A stretch of DNA of 5,221 nucleotides from Elusimicrobiota bacterium (GCA_003158755.1 PMLF01000034.1:1-5221); one strand, 5' to 3'. Shown: positions 1-5,221, counted from the stretch's first letter. The notes: generated from the sequence alone by a model not told the origin. A program made the numbers and translations.

Positions 1-86
1 CCAAGGCCAAGCTGGTCCTGGACCACCTCGAAGATATCCGCAAGTTTTACGAAGAAAACAAAGACAAGAAAAAAGCGAAAGCCTGA
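1..86 (+). CDS. C-terminal end of an unidentified protein (5' end outside window)
   Basis: An open frame enters from the left edge (first whole codon at base 3) and ends at TGA 84-86. It leaves 27 readable residues, beginning KAKLVLDHLEDIRKFYEENK and ending in a Lys-rich tail (DKKKAKA). The segment looks like an amphipathic helix followed by a charged, disordered tail. Too little remains to name a family and I do not recognise it. The stop lies 6 nt before the crcB start on the same strand, so this gene is probably cotranscribed with crcB and DUF190 and may be translationally coupled to crcB. That the frame is coding is supported by its uninterrupted reading and its spacing to crcB; the function is unknown. 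Confidence 0.6.
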   Translation, partial: KAKLVLDHLEDIRKFYEENKDKKKAKA

Positions 87-92
87 CCTTCC

Positions 93-464
93 ATGAAGTG
101 GATTTGTCTAGCCGTCGGAAGTTTGTCCGGCGGCTTTTCCCGGTACCTGCTGGCGGGGGCGGTTTATCGCCGCTGGGGATCGGATTTTCCCCACGGGACG
201 CTGGTGGTGAACCTGAGCGGATGTTTTTTGATCGGCCTGTTCGACAGCTTGGCGGAAACGAAATTCCTCCTGGGGCCCAACGCGAGGGTCCTCCTCATGA
301 CGGGGTTCTGCGGAGCGTTTACGACCTTTTCGACCCTCATGCTGGAAACCGCCAACTTGATTAAAGACGGCGAGGCGGCGCGGGGGCTCCTGAACGTGGG
401 GGCCAGCCTCCTGCTCGGCTATTTCCTCTTCCGGGCGGGGACCCTGACGGGAGACATCCTATGA
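93..464 (+). CDS. crcB: Fluoride ion channel CrcB/Fluc
   Basis: A 123-residue integral membrane protein of the Fluc/CrcB family, which lets F- leave the cytoplasm and so protects enolase and pyrophosphatase from fluoride. Visible family motifs are GGFSRY (13-18), GTLVVNLSGCF (35-45) with the pore-lining Asn (N40), and GFCGAFTTFST (71-81), the broken third helix that carries the central Na+ site and the Phe-box. Four hydrophobic segments lie at about 4-25, 33-52, 62-88 and 97-117. The length is normal for the family. Fluc channels are antiparallel dual-topology dimers; only one copy is seen here, so a homodimer is inferred. The first Phe-box residue is present (F79), but the second position, three residues on, is Leu (L82). 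The ATG lies 6 nt after the preceding stop with no clear Shine-Dalgarno sequence, so coupled translation is likely. No fluoride riboswitch is visible, and any would lie upstream of the window. Confidence 0.95.
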   Translation: MKWICLAVGSLSGGFSRYLLAGAVYRRWGSDFPHGTLVVNLSGCFLIGLFDSLAETKFLLGPNARVLLMTGFCGAFTTFSTLMLETANLIKDGEAARGLLNVGASLLLGYFLFRAGTLTGDIL

Positions 465-484
465 AGAGCGGGGGCGAAAAATGA
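461..484 (+). other. Seven-codon mini-ORF bridging crcB and the DUF190 gene
   Basis: ATG at 461-463 overlaps the crcB stop (462-464), giving ATGA. The frame encodes MKSGGEK and stops at TGA 482-484, which overlaps the ATG of the DUF190 gene (481-483), again giving ATGA. The mini-frame therefore fills the 16-nt gap exactly and could pass terminating ribosomes from crcB to DUF190. It could equally be chance in a very short gap. There is no independent evidence that the peptide is made. Confidence 0.2.
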
Positions 485-810
485 GATTGCCGTCGGAAGG
501 AAAGCTCCTGAGGGTCTTCATCGGCGAGGCGGATAAATGGCGGGGCCGGCCGCTCCACGAGGCCATCGTCTTCCTGGCGAGAAAGGAGGGCATGGCGGGA
601 GCCACGGTCCTCAAAGGCATGATGGGTTTCGGCTGCAAAAGCCACATGCACACGGCGAAACTTTTAAGGCTCTCCGAAGATTTGCCCATCATCGTGGAGA
701 TGGTGGACAGCGAAGAAAAGATCGCGGCGTTCCTGCCCCATCTGGACGAGATGGTGAAAGAAGGCCTGATCACCTTGGAAAAAGCCACGGTGGTCATGTA
801 CCGCGCTTAA
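481..810 (+). CDS. DUF190 family protein (PII-like), CrcB-associated
   Basis: A 109-residue soluble protein matching the DUF190 family. The pattern is LRVFIGE (10-16), then the helix RPLHEAIVFLARKEGMAGAT, then GATVLKGMMGFG (40-51), LPIIVEMVDSEEKI (68-81) and a final strand ITLEKATVVMYR. The order of elements fits a ferredoxin-like fold akin to PII signalling proteins, and DUF190 proteins are described as PII-like. No biochemical role is established. The gene commonly sits next to crcB, as here with a 16-nt gap on the same strand, which suggests a role in fluoride resistance or control of the channel; that is inference. It uses ATG 481, preceded by a G-rich stretch (470-474) rather than a canonical Shine-Dalgarno. 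It is full length for the family, with nothing broken. Confidence 0.9.
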   Translation: MRLPSEGKLLRVFIGEADKWRGRPLHEAIVFLARKEGMAGATVLKGMMGFGCKSHMHTAKLLRLSEDLPIIVEMVDSEEKIAAFLPHLDEMVKEGLITLEKATVVMYRA

Positions 811-892
811 TAGCAGGAAGCTGTAAGCGACCAGAAAATTCTCAAATGAGTTGCTTAAGCTGAACGCCGATGGCTGACCGCTGAAAGCTTAT
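811..892. repeat. Convergent intergenic spacer with degenerate 7-nt repeats
   Basis: This is the spacer between the stops of the two converging clusters. GC dinucleotides recur at exact 7-nt steps at 859, 866, 873, 880 and 887, giving units GCTGAAC, GCCGATG, GCTGACC, GCTGAAA and GCTTATT. A second short block in a different phase starts at 813 (GCAGGAA, GCTGTAA, GCGACCA). The consensus is about GCTGANN. The bases TAAGCT (856-861) and AGCTTA (886-891) are inverted copies, but with a 24-nt loop and no U-tract this is not a convincing terminator. The block resembles the heptameric short tandem repeats known from intergenic regions of several bacteria. Confidence 0.6.
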
Positions 893-1756
893 TTATTCCA
901 ACAACCCCAGCAAATATTTCCCGTAGCCGTTCTTCATCATGGGCTCGGCGGCCCTCCGGACGTCGTCGGCGGTGATCCACTTCCGTTTGTAGGCGATCTC
1001 TTCCAGGCAGGCGACCTGGAGACCCTGCCTCTCCTCGATGACTTGGATGAACGAGGACGCCTGCAATAAGGACTCGTGGGTGCCGGTGTCCAACCAGGCC
1101 ACCCCGCGTCCAAAAACTTCCACGTTCAATTCTCCCTTCTCCAAATAGAAACGGTTCAAGTCGGTGATCTCCAACTCCCCTCGCGCGGAGGGCTTCAGAC
1201 CCGCGGCCGCGTCCAAGACGCGGTTGTCGTAGAAGTAAAGACCCGTGACCGCGAAAGGGGATTTGGGCTTGGCCGGTTTCTCCTCCAGGCTCACGGCCCG
1301 GCCCGACCCGTCGAAAGACACGACGCCGTACCGCTCAGGGTCTTTCACCCGGTAAGCGAACACGGTGGCTCCGGTCCTCCGATCGGCGGCGGTTTTCAGG
1401 ACCTCCGGCAAACCGTGACCGTAAAAAATATTGTCCCCCAGGACCAACGCCACGCCGTCCTTCCCGACGAAATCCTTCCCGATGAGGAACGCCTGAGCCA
1501 AACCGCCCGGATGGGGCTGAACCTCGAAGGTGAACCGGAGGCCGAAAGAACTTCCGTTTCCCAGCAGGCGCTTGAACGCCGACTGGTCCTCGGGCGTCGT
1601 AATGATCAAAATGTCCCGGATCCCCGCCAACATGAGGGCGGAGATCGGGTAATAAACCATCGGCTTGTCGTACACCGGCACCAGTTGTTTGCTGACGGCC
1701 CGGGTCACCGGATAAAGACGAGTGCCGGACCCGCCGGCGAGGACGATGCCTTTCAT
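893..1756 (-). CDS. rfbA: Glucose-1-phosphate thymidylyltransferase (RmlA)
   Basis: A 287-residue cytoplasmic enzyme that condenses dTTP and glucose-1-phosphate to dTDP-glucose and pyrophosphate, the first step of dTDP-L-rhamnose and related deoxysugar synthesis for cell-surface glycans. Motifs seen are the nucleotide-binding loop GGSGTRL (8-14), KQLVPVYDKPM (23-33) with its catalytic Lys, and QPHPGGLAQAF (80-90) typical of the RmlA class. LGDNIF (106-111) carries a metal-binding Asp, EEKP lies at 158-161, GELEITDLN at 193-201, and WLDTGTHESL (221-230) holds the second metal-binding Asp. The length is normal and the C-terminal region is complete. The ATG has a strong AAGGAG site 5 nt upstream that overlaps the stop codon of the DUF4301 gene, indicating coupled expression. 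No rmlB, rmlC or rmlD is nearby, so the rest of the pathway must lie elsewhere. RmlA-type cluster paralogues can use other sugar-1-phosphates, but the motifs fit glucose best. Confidence 0.96.
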   Translation of the reverse strand: MKGIVLAGGSGTRLYPVTRAVSKQLVPVYDKPMVYYPISALMLAGIRDILIITTPEDQSAFKRLLGNGSSFGLRFTFEVQPHPGGLAQAFLIGKDFVGKDGVALVLGDNIFYGHGLPEVLKTAADRRTGATVFAYRVKDPERYGVVSFDGSGRAVSLEEKPAKPKSPFAVTGLYFYDNRVLDAAAGLKPSARGELEITDLNRFYLEKGELNVEVFGRGVAWLDTGTHESLLQASSFIQVIEERQGLQVACLEEIAYKRKWITADDVRRAAEPMMKNGYGKYLLGLLE

Positions 1757-1761
1757 AAGAA

Positions 1762-1767
1762 CTCCTT
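1762..1767 (-). promoter_or_regulatory. Ribosome binding site of rfbA, overlapping the upstream stop codon
   Basis: On the minus strand the sequence reads TAAGGAGTTCTTATG. AAGGAG is an ideal Shine-Dalgarno sequence, 5 nt from the rfbA ATG. The stop codon TAA of the DUF4301 gene (1768-1766) overlaps its first bases, so ribosomes ending on DUF4301 sit on the rfbA initiation region. Confidence 0.85.
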
Positions 1768-3325
1768 AGGGTTGACGGTCTTCCCGCAACAGATCGTTCA
1801 CGGTTTTAACCGGGTGGAAGGTGGATAATGGGACTTCGACGAAAACCGTGGTCCAGCGGGACATGGAACCGTTCCAGAGTCCCGGACGCTCCAACACTTT
1901 CAGGCTCTTCCCTTCGACGGATTTTTCGGTCACGAACGCGGCGTCCGGGTCGATGAACTTGGCGAGATCGTAACATTCCCCCCGTCCGTTCCGGAGACCG
2001 CAGACCATGTGCACGGGATTGAAATGGGTGGACGATTGGAAAATCTTGCGCTGGGAAGGCTCGTCCGAAACGTGGGCCGCTTCCACGATCTGGGGCGCGA
2101 CCTCCCCGTCGGACCCCGTCACCCAAAAAGGAGCGCCGCCCGGCTCCCCCGTGTTCTTCACCACGGCGCAAACGCGCAGAGGCCGGCGGAACCGGGACAG
2201 GAGCCACTCCCGTCTCCGGGAGACCGACCGGCCGGACGATGCGGCGGGGGGATGGATATTGAGACGCCGGCCGGCGAACTCCTCCGCCTCGTCCAGGATG
2301 CGGATATCGTTGGGGCGTCCGGTCAGCCAAGAGGTCCGCTGGAACAGGTGGAACTGGAGGTCCAGGAGGAGTCCCGCCAGAAGGGCATCCCAGTGGGAAC
2401 TCTCCCCGGGATGAAACTCGTCGGGAACGTTGTCGATGTTTTTGATGAAGACCACGTCCCCTTCAAGGGCGTTCAGGTTGCCTAGGAGAGCCCCGTGGCC
2501 GCCCGGGCGGAAAAGAAGTCGTCCGTCCTTGAGGCGGGCCGGAAAACCGTCCGGACCCAGGGAGATCGTGTCCGTGGAAGAAGCCTGCTCCGAAAAAGTC
2601 ACGTCGAACCGGCATCGGCGATCCTTCTCCAGGCGAGGCAGGATCTCCGCCAGGCGGTCCCGGAACAACGGCGCGTGTTCGGGCGAAACGGTGAAATGGA
2701 GGCGACAGAGTCCCTCGCCGCTCCGGAGGGTGTCGACGGAATCGATGAGGTGCTCTTCCAGGGGCGTACGGATATGATCCTTCACTCGGTGGAAAGGCAT
2801 CAGGGCCTTGGGAACCGCGGCCAAGTTCAGGCCGTCCGTGGAGAGGAGGGCGTCGATCCAGGGAGTGTAGGTTCCTCTTTCAAACAGGGCGGAGGGGTCG
2901 CCGCCCTTTTCCCGGAGTTTGGCTTGGAGAGCGTCGAAAAACGGAAACCGCGGAAGGTTTTGGACGAAGCGGAGGACCTCTCCCGCCTCCGGGTCCCCGC
3001 CGTCGGCCTCTTTCTTCAGCGGATCGCGCAGGACCTGGGGGCGACGGCCCCGGTAGGCCGCGAGCGCCTGGAACATCCTCGACGCCGCCCCCGAGGCCGG
3101 GATGAACTTGGAGAGGCGTCCCTCTTCCCTCGCACGGTCGAAGAAGCTCAGAGTGGCGGAGATCTCTTCGGCCTGGAGGCGAAGGATCCCGTCTCCGACG
3201 ACGCACGGCCGGTCCAGGATGGGAGGAGGCAAAGGTTCGCGGAGGATTTTTTCCTGACGCTGGATTTCCTCCAGTTTCAGGCCGTGGGCGCGAACGTTTT
3301 CGATGTCCTTAGGGGAAAGAGGCAT
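1766..3325 (-). CDS. DUF4301 family protein, possible UDPGP-like sugar-phosphate nucleotidylyltransferase
   Basis: A 519-residue soluble protein with the hallmarks of DUF4301, a family of about this length known mainly from Bacteroidetes. Conserved segments are KFIPASGAASRMF (73-85), VPKALMPFH (171-179), LHFTVSPEH (209-217), QASSTDTISL (247-256), LFRPGGHGALLGNLN (271-285), VVFIKNIDNV (291-300), VKNTGEPGGAPFW (389-401), KIFQSSTHFNPV (427-438), PGLWNGSMS (481-489) and FHPVKTVNDLL (503-513). No function is established. As I recall the UDP-sugar pyrophosphorylases, several of these match their motifs in the same order: a Gly-rich N-terminal loop, PPGHGD, FVSNIDN, FKIFNTNN and RFLPVKTTSDLL, the last bearing a catalytic Lys. 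A nucleotidylyltransferase-like role is therefore inferred. The gene lies 20 nt after the FtsB-like gene and ends in the rfbA ribosome binding site. There is no clear Shine-Dalgarno before ATG 3325; this start is chosen because the N-terminus (MPLSPKDIENVRAHGL) fits the family. Confidence 0.88.
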   Translation of the reverse strand: MPLSPKDIENVRAHGLKLEEIQRQEKILREPLPPPILDRPCVVGDGILRLQAEEISATLSFFDRAREEGRLSKFIPASGAASRMFQALAAYRGRRPQVLRDPLKKEADGGDPEAGEVLRFVQNLPRFPFFDALQAKLREKGGDPSALFERGTYTPWIDALLSTDGLNLAAVPKALMPFHRVKDHIRTPLEEHLIDSVDTLRSGEGLCRLHFTVSPEHAPLFRDRLAEILPRLEKDRRCRFDVTFSEQASSTDTISLGPDGFPARLKDGRLLFRPGGHGALLGNLNALEGDVVFIKNIDNVPDEFHPGESSHWDALLAGLLLDLQFHLFQRTSWLTGRPNDIRILDEAEEFAGRRLNIHPPAASSGRSVSRRREWLLSRFRRPLRVCAVVKNTGEPGGAPFWVTGSDGEVAPQIVEAAHVSDEPSQRKIFQSSTHFNPVHMVCGLRNGRGECYDLAKFIDPDAAFVTEKSVEGKSLKVLERPGLWNGSMSRWTTVFVEVPLSTFHPVKTVNDLLREDRQP

Positions 3326-3345
3326 GTCGGCGTTGAGACCGCGCG

Positions 3346-3684
3346 CTAAGAAAACGGCTCTTTCCGGGACGGGGAGATTTCCATCGCCTCGGCGCCGCCT
3401 CGGGGGTCGGGGACGAAGCGGAACTCGATCTCCCCTCCGCCGATGAGCCCCAGTTGGCGGCGGGCCTCGCCTTCCAGCAGGTCGTCGTCCTTCTGGGCCA
3501 GGCCGAGGAGAGCGCGCTTCCTGGTCACGGAGGCCTCGGACTCGGCGACTTTCCGGGCGAGGCGAGCGCCTTCCCGGCGGTTGACGAGGTACCGTTTCAC
3601 GCCGCCACCGACAGAAACGAGCAGCGCCGTCATCACGGCCAGGGCCGCGCCCCGGACGACGAAACGGCGCAGGGGGCTCTTCAC
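3346..3684 (-). CDS. Septum formation initiator, FtsB/DivIC family
   Basis: A 112-residue bitopic membrane protein. It has a short basic N-terminus (VKSPLRRFVVR), one membrane segment at about 9-28, and a charged coiled-coil stretch at about 34-70. It ends in the family signature EGEARRQLGLIGGGEIEFRFVP (71-92), comparable to the 'ARERLGMVKPGEIVYRF' pattern, followed by a short polar tail. FtsB/DivIC proteins bridge FtsQ- and FtsL-type partners in the divisome and help activate septal peptidoglycan synthesis. The position directly after enolase is a widespread arrangement for ftsB/divIC. The start is taken as GTG 3684-3682, which overlaps the enolase TGA (GTGA). The next ATG (residue 19) would cut the membrane helix in half, and the frame open farther upstream only runs through eno. 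Division between the names FtsB and DivIC cannot be made from sequence here, so no symbol is given. Confidence 0.87.
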   Translation of the reverse strand: MKSPLRRFVVRGAALAVMTALLVSVGGGVKRYLVNRREGARLARKVAESEASVTRKRALLGLAQKDDDLLEGEARRQLGLIGGGEIEFRFVPDPRGGAEAMEISPSRKEPFS

Positions 3685-5045
3685 CGGCCCCGGATCACCG
3701 AACGGCCGGCGAAAGACGCCTTTGCGCCGAGGGACTCTTCCAGGCGGAGGAGCTGGTTGTACTTGGCGATGCGCTCGGAACGGGACGCCGATCCGGTCTT
3801 GATCTGGCCCGCGTTCAGGGCGACGGCCAGGTCGGCGATGAACGGATCCTCGGTCTCGCCCGAACGGTGGGAGATGATCGCCCCGTAGCCGGCCTTCTGG
3901 GCCATGAGAACCGCATCCACCGTTTCGGACAAGGACCCGATTTGGTTCACCTTGATGAGGATGGCGTTGGCGATCTTCTCGGCGAGTCCGCGGGAGAAAA
4001 TCTTGACGTTCGTGACGAAGATGTCGTCGCCCACCAACTGGCATCTGTTTCCCATACGCGCCGTGAGCCGCTTCCATCCGTCCCAATCGTCCTCGCCCAA
4101 ACCGTCCTCGATGGAAACGATGGGATACTTTTTCACCCATTCCTCGTAGAGGGAGACCATCTCATCGGAGGTGCGATCCTTCACCGCCACTTCGCCTTCC
4201 AGTCGGTAGGCTCCGTTGTTGAAGAACTCGTTGGAGGCGCAGTCCAGGGCCAAGAAAATATCCTTCCCCGCCGTATAGCCGGCGTTCTGAATGGCTTGGA
4301 GGATGACCTGTACCGCTTCCTCGTTGGACTTGAGGCTGGGAGCGAATCCGCCCTCGTCGCCCGCGCTGGTGTTGTAGCCGGCCTTCTTCAGCACGGCCTT
4401 CAACGCGTGGAACACCTCGGCGCCGGCGCGGAGGGCTTCCCGGAAGGAACCGCCGCAGACGGGCATGATCATGAACTCTTGGATGTCGACGTTGTTGTCG
4501 GCGTGGGCGCCGCCGTTCAGGATGTTCATCATCGGAACGGGAAAGACGTAGGCCTTGCTCTTGATGCCGAAGGATTTGCGGATGTGGTCGTGCAGGGGTT
4601 TCCCGGTCGCAATCGCGGCCGCCTTGGCGATTGCCATTGAAACGCCCAGGATGGCGTTGGCGCCGAACTTGCTCTTGTTCTCGGTGCCGTCCAAGGCCAG
4701 CATCTTGGCATCGAGCCCGCGCTGGTCCATGGGGTCCTTCCCCTTCAGCGCCGGGGCGATGGAATCGTTGACGTGGCCGACCGCCTTCAACACTCCCTTC
4801 CCGCCGAAGCGGGCCTTGTCGCCGTCGCGCATTTCCAGCGCCTCGTGAGCTCCCGTGGAGGCGCCCGAAGGGACGCCCGCCCGGCCCAGCGATCCATCGG
4901 AAAGAAGGACGTCCACTTCGACGGTGGGGTTGCCCCGCGAATCGAGGATTTCCCGCGCGTGGATGGACTTGATCTTGAGCGAGGAGGACTTCGCCTGGGG
5001 CGAAGATTTCTTAAGGGAAGATTTCTTGGATTTCTTGGCGGCCAT
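3681..5045 (-). CDS. eno: Enolase (phosphopyruvate hydratase) with Lys/Ser-rich N-terminal extension
   Basis: A 454-residue enolase that interconverts 2-phosphoglycerate and phosphoenolpyruvate in glycolysis and gluconeogenesis. Family motifs are HAREILDSRGNPTVEV (29-44), GVPSGASTG (57-65), NGGAHADNN with H181, the acid/base-region QEFMI (E190) and GDEGGF (E231). The Mg2+ ligands are D268 (LALDCAS), E313 (SIEDG) and D340 (VGDDIF). The catalytic Lys is K365 (LIKVNQIG), with SHRSGETED (392-400) and K416 (QIKTGS) completing the site. All key residues are present. Typical bacterial enolases begin near the IKSIHAREI segment, but here 22 extra residues (MAAKKSKKSSLKKSSPQAKS and SS) precede it. The ATG has a strong AAGGAG 6 nt upstream. 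No ATG, GTG or TTG occurs at the usual start position, so the extension appears genuine. It is the first gene of the minus-strand cluster, and its stop overlaps the FtsB-like start. Confidence 0.97.
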   Translation of the reverse strand: MAAKKSKKSSLKKSSPQAKSSSLKIKSIHAREILDSRGNPTVEVDVLLSDGSLGRAGVPSGASTGAHEALEMRDGDKARFGGKGVLKAVGHVNDSIAPALKGKDPMDQRGLDAKMLALDGTENKSKFGANAILGVSMAIAKAAAIATGKPLHDHIRKSFGIKSKAYVFPVPMMNILNGGAHADNNVDIQEFMIMPVCGGSFREALRAGAEVFHALKAVLKKAGYNTSAGDEGGFAPSLKSNEEAVQVILQAIQNAGYTAGKDIFLALDCASNEFFNNGAYRLEGEVAVKDRTSDEMVSLYEEWVKKYPIVSIEDGLGEDDWDGWKRLTARMGNRCQLVGDDIFVTNVKIFSRGLAEKIANAILIKVNQIGSLSETVDAVLMAQKAGYGAIISHRSGETEDPFIADLAVALNAGQIKTGSASRSERIAKYNQLLRLEESLGAKASFAGRSVIRGR

Positions 5046-5051
5046 GGGATT

Positions 5052-5057
5052 CTCCTT
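5052..5057 (-). promoter_or_regulatory. Ribosome binding site of eno
   Basis: On the minus strand the sequence is AAGGAG followed by 6 nt and then the ATG at 5045. This near-perfect Shine-Dalgarno fixes the start at the extended N-terminus of enolase rather than at the usual family start. Confidence 0.85.
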
Positions 5058-5108
5058 GAATAGTACTTTCGTGGAAAAAGGTTATTAGAACAACAACGAA
5101 CCGAAGTG

Positions 5109-5137
5109 ATTTTAGCAGGAAGGAAGACGAACGGAAA
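5109..5137 (-). promoter_or_regulatory. Possible sigma-70-type promoter for eno
   Basis: On the minus strand, TGCTAAAAT (5117-5109) is an extended -10 element, with TAAAAT matching TATAAT at five of six positions. At a 17-nt spacing the -35 position reads TTTCCG (5137-5132), a weak match, as is common with extended -10 promoters. Transcription would start near 5102, giving a leader of roughly 57 nt before the enolase ATG. This is the best candidate seen in the 176-nt upstream region, but it rests on consensus matching alone. Confidence 0.3.
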
Positions 5138-5190
5138 CCGCAAAACGAACTTCAATCTTCAAAAATCACCCGCACACCAACATCAAGGTC

Positions 5191-5207
5191 GTGGGCCTCC
5201 AGCCCAC
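5191..5207. repeat. Small perfect palindrome upstream of eno (REP-like or hairpin)
   Basis: GTGGGC (5191-5196) and GCCCAC (5202-5207) are exact inverted copies around a 5-nt loop (CTCCA), making a GC-rich 6-bp stem. No T-tract follows on either strand, so it is a poor intrinsic terminator. The form is like the short palindromes of REP elements scattered between genes in many bacteria. It could also belong to the end of a gene lying beyond the right edge. The rest of 5138-5221 shows no coding frame or other signal I can support. Confidence 0.4.
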
Positions 5208-5221
5208 ACCCGGCCAAGGGA

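Noticed and set aside
1..92. Fluoride riboswitch upstream of crcB
   Set aside because: The region before crcB is coding (end of another gene), and I see no crcB-motif fold. A riboswitch would sit before the first gene of the transcript, outside the window.
856..891. Possible bidirectional intrinsic terminator between the convergent clusters
   Set aside because: Only a 6-bp TAAGCT/AGCTTA stem with a 24-nt loop and no U-run can be drawn. The pairing comes from the heptamer repeats.
1076..1828. 250-codon open frame on the plus strand, antisense to rfbA
   Set aside because: It lies opposite a clear RmlA enzyme, has a low-complexity composition rich in Arg, Gly and Val with no family motif, and is explained by GC-rich codon use in the true gene.
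2495..3349. 284-codon open frame on the plus strand, antisense to the DUF4301 gene
   Set aside because: It mirrors the codon bias of a well-supported gene, with no recognisable domain and no ribosome binding site worth noting.
3346..4140. 264-residue version of the FtsB/DivIC protein with a long N-terminal part
   Set aside because: The extra 150 or so residues lie out of frame inside eno and are Arg/Gly/Pro-rich noise. The GTG at 3684 gives a normal-sized bitopic protein with a proper membrane helix.
3867..4640. 257-codon open frame on the plus strand, antisense to eno
   Set aside because: The enolase on the other strand is intact with all catalytic residues, and the antisense translation shows no known family pattern.

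Overview
This is a GC-rich bacterial chromosomal window that is almost entirely coding. It holds two short convergent gene clusters and no sign of plasmid, phage, transposon or CRISPR content. The gene set (enolase followed by an FtsB/DivIC-type division protein, a DUF4301 protein, an RmlA-type nucleotidylyltransferase, and a CrcB/DUF190 pair) fits a Gram-negative-type, probably uncultured lineage. I lean weakly towards an Elusimicrobiota/Omnitrophota-like or similar candidate phylum, from impression only. No marker gene here settles the taxonomy.

Plus strand, 1-810: the tail of an unidentified Lys-rich protein (1-86), then crcB (93-464, fluoride channel) and a DUF190 protein (481-810). Spacing is tight, so the three are probably one transcript. 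CrcB exports fluoride, and DUF190 proteins are frequent neighbours of CrcB. The crcB/DUF190 gap is spanned exactly by a 7-codon mini-frame that overlaps both genes by ATGA.

Junction, 811-892: a non-coding spacer between the converging clusters. It contains degenerate heptameric repeats (GCTGANN-like, 7-nt period) and no convincing terminator.

Minus strand, 5045 down to 893: eno (3681-5045), ftsB/divIC-like (3346-3684, GTG start overlapping the eno stop), a DUF4301 protein (1766-3325) and rmlA/rfbA (893-1756). Gaps are 20 nt or less, so this looks like a four-gene operon. It links glycolysis, septum formation and nucleotide-sugar activation. A possible promoter (extended -10) and a strong ribosome binding site precede eno. 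Further upstream, at 5191-5207, is a perfect 6-bp-stem palindrome resembling REP-type elements.

The most interesting signal is in the DUF4301 protein. Several of its motifs line up, in the same order, with the signature motifs of UDP-glucose/UDP-GlcNAc pyrophosphorylases (UDPGP family). Its gene ends inside the ribosome binding site of rmlA, itself a sugar-phosphate nucleotidylyltransferase. The inference is that DUF4301 is an uncharacterised, divergent sugar-phosphate nucleotidylyltransferase-like enzyme working with or near RmlA. Other observations are a 22-residue Lys/Ser-rich N-terminal extension on enolase, and a Phe-to-Leu change in the Phe-box of the fluoride channel.
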